Source: Ustilago trichophora (Eukaryota; Basidiomycota; Ustilaginomycetes; Ustilaginales; Ustilaginaceae). Taken from it: a stretch of DNA of 64,000 nucleotides. The translations under genes and the position numbers were made by a program. The number at the start of each line of letters is the position of its first letter. The stretch's first letter is position 1. The stretch is from NCBI GenBank assembly GCA_900323505.1, contig OOIN01000034.1, positions 372,001 through 436,000 on the forward strand, read 5' to 3'. This document shows, piece after piece, positions 21,885 through 34,640 of the stretch. The notes under the pieces are model-generated. The model did no database searches, was not told where the DNA came from, and saw nothing but the letters and a program-made list of their open reading frames with translations.

Positions 21885-24800
21885 AGGCCACGCGGCTGGC
21901 CAAGCGTCGAATAGCCGGAACCGAAATGTAAGCAGGGCAGTACGTCTCGATGCCCGTCACTTCACGTGGCAGCGGCAACTCGTAGGGTCCTGCCTCATCA
22001 ACCTCGGGAGGAAGCAGTAGGTGGTCGTTGCGATCATTAGGGACCACACGCGATGCCACCGCCTTGAGGATCTCGGGCGAGATCGGATTCTCGTAATCAG
22101 CAACATAGTAGTGCGAAATGAGCTTCTGGATCTGCGTAGGCGTCAGCATCCAACACACATCGTAGATGATATCGATATCGCCCAGCGTCGCCTTCTTGAG
22201 TTGCAACAGCTTGGTAGCCTGCATAAGGTGCTCGAGCTGAAGCGTACCCTCGGGCATGTCGTGCGATTTGCACCACTCTTCGATACGTGTAATGTTGTAC
22301 TGGATCTGCATCGCACGCTTCCACGAGCAAAAGTTCCTGCGCATCAGCAGATCGTTGAAGCTTGTGACACCAATCAGCTTGAGCAACTCCGTCACCACTT
22401 GCTGTGTCACTGATGGCTCCACGTAGTAGCTCTTGAGACTCTTCCAGACCTTGTTGAGGATTCCAAGAATGTCGTCCATCGTGTGCGTGGGCGTCGAGTT
22501 GTTCGACAGCAATCGGTTGAAAAGACGGCCCGAGTGGTCGCTCGTCACGAAACCGGGCAACGACTGACTCTCGACCAGCGCTGGGATCACCATCTTGTGC
22601 AGACGCTTCTTGGCCTCCTGCATCCATGTGTGGTAGATGTTGTACTCCAACGAGTCCAAGTCGTGCTTGACAATGGTAACCAGACGCTCGTAATCGCCCC
22701 ACTCGAACGATCGAGCCGCGCCATCGACACCAGGCCCGATACCCTGCAGCATATCGCTCTCGGCAATGCACACGAATGACAGAATCTCGTGCACGTTCGA
22801 GAGCCAAAAGATGCCTGGGATGATGGCATCTTCGCCCTGGAACGACATGACGTGCTGCTGGATGGTCTGCATCACATTGGCCAAGAAGCGCTCCGACTCG
22901 CGCACCAGACCGTACTTCCACATCTCATTGGTGACCAGCGAGATGAGATGAGCAGGGAACAAGACCTCCTTGGGAGAAGGCGGGTTCTGCAGAGAAGGTG
23001 CGGGCACCTTGAGGTAGCGGATGAGGCCGTTGAGCACATCCTCATCGAGCTGCTCCTCGTTCTCCAAGATGCGGATGATCTCCTCGGACGGGTCATCTTC
23101 GTCGTACTCGTCATCGTAGCCGTTGCGCTGACCAAAGCCAGGGATCTGATGTCCATCGAGACCAAAGGCGACCGAGACGTGACGATTGGCGGTGGCAGCG
23201 CTTCGCTTGGCAGCCATCATGGCCTCCTCGTGCTCGTCGCGGCCGGCGGGGGCATCGCTCCAAGGGCCAGCCTCGCTGTGACGACGAGGACGACGCTTGC
23301 TTCCGCTGCTGGCATAGCCATTCTCCTTGCCTGTGGCCATGTTGAAGACGGGCGGTGCGGCATTCTCGATGCGCTGCGAGTTCTTCTGCAGCGTGTTGAG
23401 AGCATTGGCACGGTTAAGCTGCTCACGCAACCCAGCCACCTCGGATCGAAGCGAGTTGATGGTGGCAACATCGTCTTCGGACGACTTGGTGGCGCCATTG
23501 AGGGCCTCGGAACGAGCCTGCAGCTCGTCAGCCTGGCGCTCGATCTCGGCGGTGAGATCGGCAATACGCTTGTCCTGTTCGGCAATACGTTTGAGCGAAG
23601 CCTCCTGCTTGGCGTCAAGCTCCTTTTTGGCGGCAACGAGAGCCTCGAACTCGGCCATGGCCACAGTAGGCTTGGCGAGCTCCTCGGCAAGACCGCGATT
23701 CTTGCCCTCGACCTCCTCGTGCTTGCCTTGCCATGTGAGGATCTGAGTCTCGAGAGCCTTGATCTTGGCCGACAACTCCTTGTTGTCCTTGATGCGCTTC
23801 TGCAGGTTCTGGGTGAGCTCAACGACCTTGTTCTCGAGCTTGTACGAGACCTCCTTGAAGTGCGAGACGGAGCGGGCCTCGTTTCGTCGGGCGACAAGCT
23901 CCTTCTTGGCGAGACGACGACGGTAGCAAGACTGCAAGTGGATGACGCCTTGCTTTTCCTTGCGGAACTGCCTTCGGGCCAAAGCACCTCGGAGAAGTGC
24001 CTGGAGACGAGTAGCCGAGAACTCAACTTTGGCGGTCTTGTAGGTGGATCGGACAGCGCGACCACGCACGACACTCTGGATCTTGATGACGGCCTGGCGA
24101 GTGGTCTGGTACTGCTTGCGCGCCAAAAATCCACGAGCGACGGTCTGGATCTTGGTAGCGGCAGTGGCCTGGCGAAGATCCTCGACATACTTCATGGCCA
24201 TTCGCATACGCCACCACGACTGGATCTTGACGGCGTTGGTGCGCATCGCCTGGTACTTCTTCTGGTGGACGTGTCGTCTCAAGTTCTTCTGAATGATGGT
24301 CGTGACGGCGTTCAATCGGTCGGTACGCCTCTGCTCGAACTGGGCGAGCATACCGGCTCGGAAGAAGATCTTGGTCAGACCGACCTGGTACTTGTCTTTC
24401 TCGGTGATGGTGGTCGTCAAGATGTGCGTCGCCAGAGCCTTGACCTTGTCCATATCCGACATGTTCCAGCGATCGGACGAAACGAGCATGTAGTATCGCT
24501 CGGCGAAGTCGGCAAACGTCCAGCGCGAAGGATAACCCGCACAACTGATGCGAATGGTCTCAAGGACACCACAAGCCCGAAGCTGTCCGAGGACGTTTTG
24601 TGGCTCGACCTCCCAAGCCTTCTTGGCCTCGTTGGGCTTGATGCAACGAATGTAGTGGACGTTGGTGCTGTCGATGGTGGCCATTAGGCTGACCAAAGAA
24701 GTCTTGAACTGCGAACCGAGGGTGGGCTTCTTGATGCTGGCGCCGGGCAGCTTCCTAGGCGCAGGCTTGGTGGGGGCACCAGCAGCATCGGTAGCTGCGT

Positions 24801-26724
24801 CGTTGTTGTCTTCGGGCTTGTGCAGGTTGACGGCCGTGTCGAGAACCTCCTTGAGGAAGGGGTTGGTGGTGTTGTTGAGCAAGTTGAGGTGCTCGTCTGG
24901 CACGGTGTCCTTGTTCTTCTCGACGAAGCCTGCGCTCGAGTATTCGACATCGAGCGCATAATGGCAGACAGTGAAGCCAGTGGTGCCGAAACGAGGCTTT
25001 TTGAATGCATTCTTGAACTCGGGACGCCTGTCCATCTGTGTATAAAGCTTCTGGACGAATGACTCGTCGGAACCCGAGGGAAGACGCGACTCTTCATCGA
25101 GCAACGACAGAATACCAAGTTTGCCCTCGATCATATCAATGCATGGCTGGTTGTCGGAGAAGTCGATGAAGGTCCACGAGATCTGTTCTTGCAGGTATTC
25201 CTCCTGCTCGAGCTTGAAGACGTGGTGGTTGAACTCGTGCTGGAGACGCTCGTTGGCGTAGTTGATGCAGAACTGCTCGTACGAGTTGACCTTGAATCGC
25301 TCGAAACCGTAGATATCGAGGACACCGATCATGGACTCTCTGGATTTGGAGGATCCGAGGGCGAGCGAACGGTTCATCTGGTCCACGAGCCAGTCAAAGA
25401 GACATGTGTAGACGTATTTGGAGACCGAGTCGCGCACAACGATGGCCTGTGCCTGGGTGAGATTGGTGACGACCTTTTCGCCTCTGGTCTGGAGCTGCTT
25501 CTTGACGGTCCATTTGCGGAACTCGGACGAGTCGATACCGAGCATGCGTGTGGCCATAAAGAGACTTGGCTCGTCGTCCGCTAGAACCGCGTCGGTTCGT
25601 GCAGCAGTGATGTTGACGTTTCCGAGATGCAAGAGGGCAGCCAAGAGACGGAAGATGTTCCACTGACGTTCGATGGTGAGGCCGACGGTGCTGAGCGCTT
25701 TTTGAGTTGCCTTAAAGTCCTCGGCATCGTTGACACCGTTGATAATGTGGCTACCAGCACCGCCCTGGTTGAGGTAGAAGAACTTGGAGGCATCCTCGAG
25801 ACCGAGATCCTTCTTTTCAGACGAAGGAGCGCCTGCACAGAGCTGGTAGAAGATGTGATAGTTCCTCTCGGTCTCGGGTTGGTAGACGAGACGCGAGCGC
25901 TCAAGTAGGTAGGTACGCATCTTGGCACCGACAATCTCGTGGCTCTTGTCGAAAAGGATCTCGAGGTACTTTCCGAATCGGGACGAGTTGTCGTTTCGGG
26001 TGGTCTTTGCGTTACCAAAGGCTTCCATGATGGGATTTGTAGCCAAAATCTGCTGTTCTGTCTCGCTCATTCCGCTGGTGTCCTTGCCTGCGGAGCTAGC
26101 CTTGCGACTCCCGGGACGATCTGGATCCTCGACGGTAGCAAAATAGCGCATGATGTACTTGGCCGAGACGGTCTTACCGGCACCGGACTCACCGCTGACG
26201 ACAATGGTCTGATCCTTCTCATCGCGGATCATGCATCGGTAGGCATCTTCAGCGATGGCGAAAAGATGTGGTTCGAGCTCACCCTTGCGTCGACCCGAGT
26301 AGGCCTGGATGATCTCTGGGCTGTATAGACTGAGACCGTAGAAGGGGTTGACGGCAATCAGGACGATGCCGGAGTAAGTGTAGATGATGCGCTGCGAGTA
26401 ACGGTTGAGGATGGTGTGCAAGACGGAGGGCTCGTTGAGGTAACTCAAGTTGGTGAGATCGTCGGTAGCCTCGAGAAGTGGCGGGTTACGCAGAGGTGGA
26501 AGCTGATCCTCGCCATCCTTTGCTGCGAGTTTTGCTTCATTAGTCGCGACGGTTTTGGTAGCACCAGTATCGTCGAGAGTAAACTCGAGTGTGATGTCAC
26601 CGGAAGCGGCCTTTGCGACAGGCTTTGCGAGGGTGGCACTGATCCAGCCAAGCTCCTTGTCAGGAAACCAAGCTTTGACGCCAGGGAGAAACGCCGCAAG
26701 AAGGTCGGTAGGGGCGGGAGCCAT
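21883..26724 (-). CDS. MYO5: Class V myosin heavy chain
   Basis: Actin-based cargo motor for polarised growth. Single exon, 1613 residues from the ATG at 26724. Motor domain ~70-790 with P-loop GESGAGKT (~177), switch I NAKTTRNDNSSRFGKY, switch II DIYGFERF, and the actin-binding loop region. Six IQ motifs follow at about residues 795-935 (IQ..R pattern repeated about every 23-25 residues). A coiled coil covers ~940-1100. A linker with KRRPRRHS precedes the globular tail, whose DIL domain lies at about 1290-1560. This is the full class V layout. The frame stays open ~140 codons upstream but without an ATG near its end, and that part is low-complexity, so 26724 is the start. In the smut Ustilago maydis the class V myosin is needed for hyphal growth and mating. 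Confidence 0.96.
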
Positions 26725-27290
26725 GATTGCTGCTGTTGTCGCTATGAAGCGGAAGCCGAGCTGGTGTGCTCCTTGTTGAAGCGCCTTTGTGATGGCCAAG
26801 TCGGTCCTGCCGGGATATACGAAGCTAGCTGAGGGCCAGACCACCACCAATCGTCGCGGACGAAGTGAGGAGCAAAAGACACCACCGAGGCAGCTTGGTT
26901 TGTGAGCACGACGACGTCGACTTGGGGACGGACGATATGCGACCGACGCGGTCAGTAGCTCGCCGTTTGTACGGTGGGAGGAGAAGCCTGCTCTCTCGCA
27001 ACGGGAAAAAGGGATCCGTGAAGGGACGCAGTAAGCGAGCCCAAAGGATATGAAGCAAAAGAGAAGAGAGAAGGAGAGGGCCGAGAAAACAAAGGGCGGG
27101 GGGGAATGAGGCGTAACGAAAGGAAGGGAGGAAGGAGAAGTAAAGCACAAGTACGAGCTTTGGTGTAAGTTATCGGCGTGTGTGCGTGTCTAAGAAGGAC
27201 CGAGGCTGAGAATCGGAGAAGAGAGGGAGTGAGGAGAAGCCAAGCTGGCAGCACGCTCAAAGCCAAAGCGACGCATCTAGTCTCTCAGGT

Positions 27291-27313
27291 TACAGTACAG
27301 TACAGTACAGTAC
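27291..27313. repeat. TACAG pentamer repeat, 4 copies
   Basis: Four and a half tandem TACAG units, with a further CTACAGTACG just downstream. The same word recurs in other gene-free parts of the window. Confidence 0.9.
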
Positions 27314-28437
27314 TTTGCTACAGTACGTTAGTCTTCTTGCACTCGGCATAACTATTGCATTTGAGCGGGGCACACAGCTATCCATTGATACGCACTTTCT
27401 CACGTCTACACACACGCAAACACACACCTACACGCTCTTACCCATCTTTCTGCTGTGTCACACTGATTGACTGCAGGGGGCACATTACCTCGGAAACGGC
27501 GCTTCCCTTTCACTTTTCTTCTTGCACCACAAAAAGGGCGCCAGCACACATATTACTCGCACACACACGCACATACTGTACACACCCCCTGCACAACGAA
27601 AAGACCGACGCGAATTTCAGCCCTCTCTTTCTCTCTCTCTTTCTCTCTTTTGTCAAGACGCGCTAGAGCCATCTTGAGGCGTCTGACCACACACAACCAA
27701 GACATCGAGGGTCCACAGAAAATTGCAACCGAAAAGGAGAAGGAAGAGAAAGTGTTGGACTCTCTCTCTCTCTCTCTTTCCATGAAATTTAGAGCTCTTT
27801 GGTCCAGAAGCGCCTACACGCATGTTGCATTTCAATTCATTCTTTAATCTGACAGCTCAAATTTTGTATTCTTAACATGTAATGTTGTACTGTACTGTAG
27901 CTCAAGACAAGGCTGGTTTTTTCAAATGAAAGAGGGTTCCCGCTTTGTGTGTGTGGCTTTGTCTTTCTTTTGCCTTTCATCTTTGCCATCCAGACATCTT
28001 TGGTTTTGTGATCACCAAAGCTTTGGTCGTCTTTAACCATGTTGCCTCCTTCTCATCTATACCTAGGATCATGACAATGTGACTTTGAGAAAATGCAGAA
28101 GAGAAAAAAGGGCTGACACAGTACAGTAGCAAAATGTTTCACTCATCGACGCGACAGCCTCTTTTCTGTTTCTCGCGTGTTGTTGCGTGTCAAACACGCC
28201 GCGCGCTCTGCCAGCAAATTTCCACAGAAAACAATGAAGCGGTATAAAAGACGCCCAACTCTCGTCTAGTCCTGTCGCATTTGACTCGACCGAGAACATG
28301 CCCATCCAATCACGCTCTGCCACACCATCCCTGCCTTCCTCAACCCCATGCCAGGCCACTTTGCAGTACACAGTACATTCTGGCAGCTAACATTCATGTT
28401 GTTCCTCTCTGAGCTTCACACAGCCCCACACCGCCTC

Positions 28438-28441
<4 letters not shown>

Positions 28442-28485
<44 letters not shown>
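28442..28485. repeat. Poly-T tract, 44 nt
   Basis: Uninterrupted T44 in the 3' flank of Kap123. No adjacent retroelement sequence or flanking duplication seen. Confidence 0.95.
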
Positions 28486-28486
<1 letters not shown>

Positions 28487-28697
28487 ATTTGAACCTGGAC
28501 ACATTAACATTCGTAACTCTATCGGGAATGGAAAGAAACAATCGCAGAAAAAAACACCGGCCAACATGTCAAATGCTAAGAAGAATTGCTGTGCAGAGAG
28601 AGAGAGAAATGAGCAAATGCATGGAATGACACTACTCGGGTATGTTTGCTATTTGAAATGGAGACGTGGACGTTCTTCTTGTTTGTGCGATCTTGTT

Positions 28698-31600
28698 TTA
28701 CACAAGGTACTGCTGCAGACCGGCAGCCTGAACCTTGTCAGGAATCTGCGTGTTGAGCTGGCTAACAAAGCCGCACACCTGTCCACGGAGCAATGCACCC
28801 AGGTTGTCTTCGTCACCGGCAAGAACGTGAGCAAACAGCTGAAGGATCGTGTCGATGTTCTGCGAGGCAACCGCGTTGTTGCTCTGGATCAGGTTCATCA
28901 TGCAGTGCAAGACCGGAGACCATTCCGCCATGTCCTTCTGCAATGGCAACGACGAGAAGAGGATCGGAAGCGCCTGGTCCAGAGGAACTGCATCGGCGTT
29001 CTTGATAATCATCCTCGACAGGCAGCCGCAAGCGTTGTCACGAGCGGTGAGAACCTCGTCGGCTTCGTTCTGGCCCTTCTCGAAGAACGGTCGGATGGCG
29101 TTGAGCAGCGCAGGGAAGTGGCCGCTCAAGTCAGCCTGAGTGTTCTCGATCAAAACGCCAGAGGCAAACACGGCGTTGGATCGCACCGAAGCCTCCTCAT
29201 CCGAAAGAGCGCGCGAGAGCAGCGAGAGGATATCTTGGGTGAAGGGAGTGATGGCACCCTTCATACCAGTGATGATCTCACCCAACGAGCCGATAGCAGT
29301 GGCTCGGTCGCTGACAGAGCGGCCAGGAGTGTAGTACTTCATGATCTGAGGCATGAATTGCTTCAGAGGGTCGGTGAAGTCGGCTCCAAGCACGTTGGCC
29401 ATAGCACCAACCAGGTCCGAGGCGGCAGAGATGAGAACCGACTCGTACTCGGAAGCCTCCTCGTTCTCCTCCTCGGGAATCTCCGAGTCGAGCTGAGGGG
29501 GGCTCTTCTTCTCGAGAATCATGATGGTGTAGGTGCAAACCATGTCGAGGTGCTCGGGAGCAATGATGGCGGGACCGTTCTTGTTGAGGCACTCGGCCAA
29601 CGACTGGCAGACCTCGATAGCGGCGGTTCTGTTGTGATGTAAAAGCCATGGAGGCACAATATATGTCAGTGTCGAGTCTCAAATTGATATAAAAACAACT
29701 CGAGAGACAGATGCATTGATGGACCGTTGCCACCAGGGATGAGCAAACCACATCGAGCGGAAAACTCGAGCGGTGCGTTGCCATGGATCAGAAATTGGTT
29801 GGAAAAAGGTTATAGTCACTCGACCGCTCCTATAACGGACGTCATTGTGAGCTGAGAAAAGTTTATCATCCTATGTAATGGCTAAGCGCATACCTGCTGG
29901 CGCCTGATGGTTGCGGTGGTAGTGGTGGTGACGTGCGGGTGCCTGGTGGCATTGGTCTATGTATATGCATCTGTCTCAGCGGTATCAAGTGGAGCTGAGT
30001 ATGCTGAAGTAAAAACTTACCGGTCATCTTCGCTCTCCCACATCTCCATAACGGCGGGGATGACGAGGCCAACGAGCTTCTGCACGTCGGCGTTGAGGGG
30101 AACCTTGACATGCACACCCGCCTGCCATGGCTGGGGGTTGCTGAGCTCGTTGAGCGTGTTGATGAAGGTGAAGAGGGCCGAGACGGCGCTCTTGCGGATG
30201 CCCTGGTAGAAGTGCTCGAGCAGAATGACGAGCTGCTCGACCGACTCCTGGATGTAAGGAAGGAAGCCCGACTTGGTGTGGGCAAAGATCTCTCCGAGCG
30301 AGTCGGCAGCGACCTCCTTCTCAATAGCGATAGCCGAGTTGACGTTGAGGAAGGCGTCGTTGAGCTCGTCAATGTCGACGTAGCCGTCATCGTCCTCGTC
30401 ATCACCACCGCTGACACCGGGAATGCCGATGCCGTTGACGGTGCCGTCGCCGGAAGCGCCGGGAACAGGGTCGTGCTCAGACTGCTGGCACGACTGGATG
30501 AGCCTGGGCACAACGTGCTGAAGGAAGGGAGTGAACTCCTCGCCAAAGACACGCGACATGACGGCAAAGAAGATGAAGCTGCACTCGCGAAGACGAGGGT
30601 TGTTGAGGTCCATACCCTCGAAGGCGAGCTTCATCAAGTCCTGGAAGTAAGGACGGAAAGCCTCCTTGCCGACAGCCTCGGCAAAAGTGCCGACAGTGTC
30701 GGTGGTGATGCCTCGCAGGTCCATGGCATCGCCCTCCTCGGTAAGAGTAAGGAAAGGCTTGATGCGCTGCATGGTCTGGTCAAAGTAAGGGATGAAGCCC
30801 TCCTTGGAGGCGTGGGCGGCACTGCCGATGGCACCGGTGACGGTGGCCTTGACGGGCAGAGGAGCAGTCTCGAGCAGACCGGCAAGTCGCTCCATGATGG
30901 CGGGGAGGTACTGCGAAATGTCCGAGCCCATGACCTCGAGAAGCGAGTCGAGAGCGGTGCAGGCAGATCGCTGCGTGGCAGGGTCGTTGACGAGCTCCAT
31001 GATGACGGGGAGCAAGGTAGCGTGCTTGGCAGCGCACTCCTCCTCTAGCATCTCGCAGAGGCAGCCGAGAGCAACACAGGCAGCCTTGCGGACAACAGCC
31101 TCGGGGTCCTTGAGACCGGCCTCGACGAAGGGCCAGAGTTCGTTCATGTGAGGGCGAATGTACTCGGAGCAGCCTTCGACAGAGACACCAAAGGACATCA
31201 TGGCGGCCTTGCGGTGGTGAGGGTCCTGGTTGCCCATGTAGGCCTGCATCTGCTCGAGCAAAGGAGGGAAGACGTGGCTGGGAGGGAGCTCGGTGGCGAG
31301 ACCGTCAATGACACGGAGAGCAAGACGCGAAGGTGAGTCCTCGTCGACGTCGTCCGAATCCTCCTCGACAGCGATGGGCATGAGACGAGCGATCATGTGC
31401 TTGGCGAGACCAAGGCTCTGCACCTTGGAGCGCTTGTAGGAGCAGATCCAGATGAGCGAGTTGAGGCACATGAGACGGAGGTCCTCCTCGTGCTCGGTGT
31501 TGGCACCGTTGGCAAGGAAAAAGTCGATGAGCTCTGCAATGTGGTTCGAGATGATGGGGACTTCGAGCATGCAGATCTCCTCGAGAACATCAAGGATCTG

Positions 31601-32408
31601 GCGAACACCGTCCTGGTTGCTCTGCTCGAGACACTGGTTGAGGACACCAACCATCTGGGGCACAGCGGACTGCATAGCAGCAAGGTCGGCAGAGGCATCG
31701 CTCTCGAGGTTCTGAGCGACCTTTCCGAGGGCACGCACAGTGGTGACTCGAACCTCGAGACTCTCAGGATCCTGAAGGCTCTTGGCAAAGAGCTGCATGA
31801 TCTGGGGAAGGTGCTTGTCGAGAGCCTCACCGCCGTCGACAAAAGTCTCGAGAACAGTGTAGAAGACAAAGAGCGAGATCTGACGGTGTGTAGCGTTGGG
31901 CGAGTCGGCAGCCTGGAAGAGGAAGGGAAGCAATGCAGGCCACGAGCCCGCGGGGAGCTCGCGCTTGGCGATCTCGGAGATGACACGTGCAATGGCGTTT
32001 CGGACGGCAGCGGCCTGCTCGTTGGTGACAACCTCGAGGAGCTTGGCCTTGATTCCGTCACGAACCTGAACAGACTGCTTGGTCCAGACCTTGCCACCGC
32101 TCTTTGCAAGACGCTTCCTCAACTCGACAGCGGCGAGCTGTCGGACAGCAAGGTCAGGCGAGGTGGCAAGGATCTCGAAAAGTGCAGGAACACATTGTGC
32201 GTTCTTGTAGTAGTTGTTCTGGAGCTGCTCGGTAGCTGCCTTGACAGTGTTGGTATCGGGGACGTTGCTCTGCTTGAGGAGCTCATGGAGCCCTTGGACG
32301 AAGGCGGGCTGTTGGGTGGAATGAGAAGGGTGGGTAGGATCTGATTAGCAAGAAACTCGATGGAGGGGCGGAAGAGCGACGAGCGAAGGCGGTGACACTT
32401 ACGTCCAT
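28698..32408 (-). CDS. KAP123: Karyopherin Kap123 / importin-4 family
   Basis: Importin-beta-type receptor that carries ribosomal proteins and histones into the nucleus. Exons on the minus strand: 32403-32408 (ATGGAC only), 30021-32308 and 28698-29628, giving 1074 residues, the usual Kap123 length. The N-terminus after the first splice reads PAFVQGLHELLKQSN, then an importin-N region (ATEQLQNNYYKN, LAVRQLAAVELRKRL). HEAT repeats fill the rest. An acidic loop (DDEDDDGYVDIDEL) lies near residue 640. The assignment to Kap123 rather than Kap121/IPO5 rests on the N-terminal segment and overall pattern. The second intron is 382 bases, much longer than others in the window. The 6-nt first coding exon is unusual but restores the family's MD start. 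Confidence 0.9.
29782..29875 (-). ncRNA. Candidate C/D-box snoRNA in Kap123 intron 2
   Basis: Inside the 382-base intron, on the sense strand of Kap123, a 94-base segment starts with CATAGG, then ATGATAA (6 of 7 to the C box RUGAUGA). It ends with CTGA (D box) followed by TCCATG. CATAGG and TCCATG can pair as a terminal stem with one mismatch and one wobble. Internal CTCA and ATGACG could be weak D' and C' boxes. No rRNA target was established. Short motifs like these arise by chance, so this is only a candidate. Confidence 0.28.
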
Positions 32409-33530
32409 GATGGCGATGTGATGAGCCGATTAAGTTCGGTCAAGCTGGATACGTCGGAAAGAAGACGCTTTTTTGAAGTGCCGTCCAAGTAGGATGGCGA
32501 TGCGAACGACTGCGAGATGAACTACGCAACGTTCGTGGAACAGTAGCTGCGATAGGCAGTTGCTGTATGGAAGAAGGTGAAGAGGAAGCTAGTACTGAAG
32601 GTGCCTCGACAGTATCCGCGGGTGGATAAAATGAGGACGAGGAGGATGGGGGGGAAGGGATGGTGAGGTGCGGAAAGGATGAGAAGAGATGCGGACACGA
32701 GGACCAAGAAGAAGAACACGGCCTCGCTGTATACTGTAGCAAAAGAAAGCAAAGAAGAAAAAAAAAAGTTCGGCTTTGAGAAGAACACTTTTTTTTTTTT
32801 TTTTTTGGAACCATGCGTGTGCCAACTTGAAGAAAGCGTGTCTCTCTCTTGAACTGAAAATGTCAACGTTCGCCTGTTTGCCGCGTGTATGTATGTGTGT
32901 GTGTGTGTGTCTGTGTGTTGGACACGGAGCTTGATCTTCTGAAATTTCACTCGTTTTCTGTCCTCCTGCTGTGTGACAGCCTCACACTCAGAGCAAAGTT
33001 AGAAATTTTTGGAGAAAAAAAAAAAAAAAGAAAAGAAAAGGGCTGAGCGTGGTGCGTGCACTTCTGCCTTTGACAGAGTGTTGCCGTGTCGAGTGCCAAA
33101 ATTTTTCGGTTTTGGAGTTGTGCCTGAGAGAGTTCAAGGTGCCTTTCGCACGAGTGCGTTTCTAAACCCAAAGCATGTGTGATCGAATTGGCAGTTGGAC
33201 TGAATTCAAATTGCGGATTTTGGAATTTGCTAGAGGCTCTGATCCACTCGTCATTCTCCGCAGCAACGAGCCAGGATTGGTTGGTGAGTGGAGGTCTTCC
33301 TGACAAGATGGAAAGCTCAGCGTCTATATCAATGATACATCATAGCGTCATCTTCACAGCCTTCTTTCTCCCATTCAAAATCCATTGCAACACGGCAACA
33401 GCTTCAACAAGATTTCTCTTTCCAGCCGTCGCATCCTTCATACTGACTTCCATTCGCATATCCCACATCTAGCTATCCCCCATACACAAGTAGGCCTGCT
33501 CTATACCAACTCAACTCTCCGACGCCCACA
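32409..33530. other. Divergent spacer, Kap123 and Bax-inhibitor gene
   Basis: About 1.1 kb holding both promoters. A T18 run at 32789-32806, a (GT)n run near 32893-32911 and an A15 run at 33015-33029 are present. The final ~100 bases are a CA/CT-rich leader for the gene at 33531. No gene seen. Confidence 0.5.
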
Positions 33531-34640
33531 ATGTTGAGGCCGTCCTTCCAGATCCTGCACCGTTCGTTGCGCAACTCGCTGCTGGTGGCTCGATCAACCG
33601 CATCGTCCACCACTACCGCCAGCAGTGCCGTTGCTCAGCCTCTCCGCACCTTCTCCGTCAAATCCGCATTCACATCTGCCAGCCACACCGTATCGTCTTC
33701 ATCGTCGACATCGCTTCGACATGTCCAGCAGCAGGTACGAGGTGTCCGCACCAGCCCCTTCCGTCCCAACAACGGCGGCAACGGTTCGGGTGGACGCTTC
33801 GCTTTCGCCGCACCACACGCTGCTCCAGCAGCTGGAGCTCCTACTAGCATCTCTCAGCCTGGCGGATGGACTCGCGCTCTGACTAGCATTGGAATCATCG
33901 CAGGTACTGCTTTCGGTGCCAACATGTTCTTCAATCGCGTGACTCGTGACTCGCTCCATCCTGTCGAGGCTAGCTACTTGAACAGCACCTTCATGTACCT
34001 CGCTGGTGGCTTGACCCTCACCGGTGCTGCTGCCGTCGGTCTTCACCGCTACGGTGTCTCGCAGCGCGTCATGATGGCCAATCCTTGGTTGGTGCTTGGT
34101 GTCGGTCTTGTTGCTAGCATTGGCGGTATGCTGGGTGCTACTTCACTTCCGCCCGGTCACCCGCTCAAGGTCCCCTCATGGTTGCTCTTCAACGCTTCTC
34201 AGGCTGCTGTTCTCAGCCCCTTGCTCTTCCTCAATCCTGCCGTCCTGTCCCGAGCAGCCCTCTACACTGCTGGTCTCGTCGGCTCGCTCTGCTACGTCGG
34301 TGCCACCGCCAAGGAGGACAAGTTCCTCTGGATGGGCGGTCCTCTGCTCGCCGGTGTCACCATTGTCGCTCTGTCCTCGTTGGCACCCATGATCCTGCCC
34401 CGCACCGCCTTCCGCACCCTGGCCGCCACTGAGGCGCTCTCGCTCTATGGTGGTCTTGCCGTCTTCGGTGCCTTTGTGCTCTACGACACCCAGCGTATCC
34501 TGAAGCACGCTCAGATGGTTCGAGCCGGCTACACCCAGGGCGACCCCCTCGCCGAGTCGATCAGCCTCGAGCTCGACTTTATCAACATCTTTGTCAGGAT
34601 GGTTCAGATTCTCGGCATGCAGCAGAACCGTCGCAAGTGA
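33531..34640 (+). CDS. Mitochondrial Bax-inhibitor-1-like protein (GHITM/TMBIM5)
   Basis: Inner-membrane protein of the transmembrane BAX inhibitor family, linked to cristae structure and cation exchange in animals. Single exon, 369 residues. The first ~110 residues are rich in Arg, Ser and Ala without acidic residues, a mitochondrial presequence type. From about residue 115 there are seven or so hydrophobic segments (IGIIAGTAFGANMFF, STFMYLAGGLTLTGAAAV, WLVLGVGLVASIGGML, AALYTAGLVGSLCYVGA, LAGVTIVALSSLAPMIL, LYGGLAVFGAFVLYDTQ). The C-terminal LYDTQRILKHAQ and the closing DFINIFVRMVQILG match the family signature. Convergent with the cyclin gene. Confidence 0.88.
   Translation: MLRPSFQILHRSLRNSLLVARSTASSTTTASSAVAQPLRTFSVKSAFTSASHTVSSSSSTSLRHVQQQVRGVRTSPFRPNNGGNGSGGRFAFAAPHAAPAAGAPTSISQPGGWTRALTSIGIIAGTAFGANMFFNRVTRDSLHPVEASYLNSTFMYLAGGLTLTGAAAVGLHRYGVSQRVMMANPWLVLGVGLVASIGGMLGATSLPPGHPLKVPSWLLFNASQAAVLSPLLFLNPAVLSRAALYTAGLVGSLCYVGATAKEDKFLWMGGPLLAGVTIVALSSLAPMILPRTAFRTLAATEALSLYGGLAVFGAFVLYDTQRILKHAQMVRAGYTQGDPLAESISLELDFINIFVRMVQILGMQQNRRK

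Larger units (their letters stand above)
26725..28697. other. Gene-free 2 kb, myosin promoter side
   Basis: Upstream of myosin (-) and downstream of Kap123 (-). Contains TACAG repeats at 27291-27313, ACTGTACTGTA at 27890-27900, a (TC)n run near 27761-27780, and a T44 tract at 28442-28485. No convincing ORF or RNA gene. Confidence 0.5.

Noticed and set aside
22789..24687. 632-codon plus-strand open frame antisense to myosin
   Set aside because: It mirrors the GC-rich third positions of the myosin tail, has no domain, and lies entirely inside a strongly supported class V myosin.
26725..27150. In-frame upstream extension of myosin (~140 codons)
   Set aside because: Begins without ATG, is low-complexity, and is absent from the class V myosin layout; treated as 5' leader.
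28442..28485. T44 (and other poly-T tracts) as retroposon tails
   Set aside because: No adjacent reverse-transcriptase or SINE-like body and no target-site duplication visible.
31397..32344. Long plus-strand frame antisense to Kap123
   Set aside because: Leu/Glu/Val-rich shadow of the HEAT-repeat codons; no homology and no promoter.
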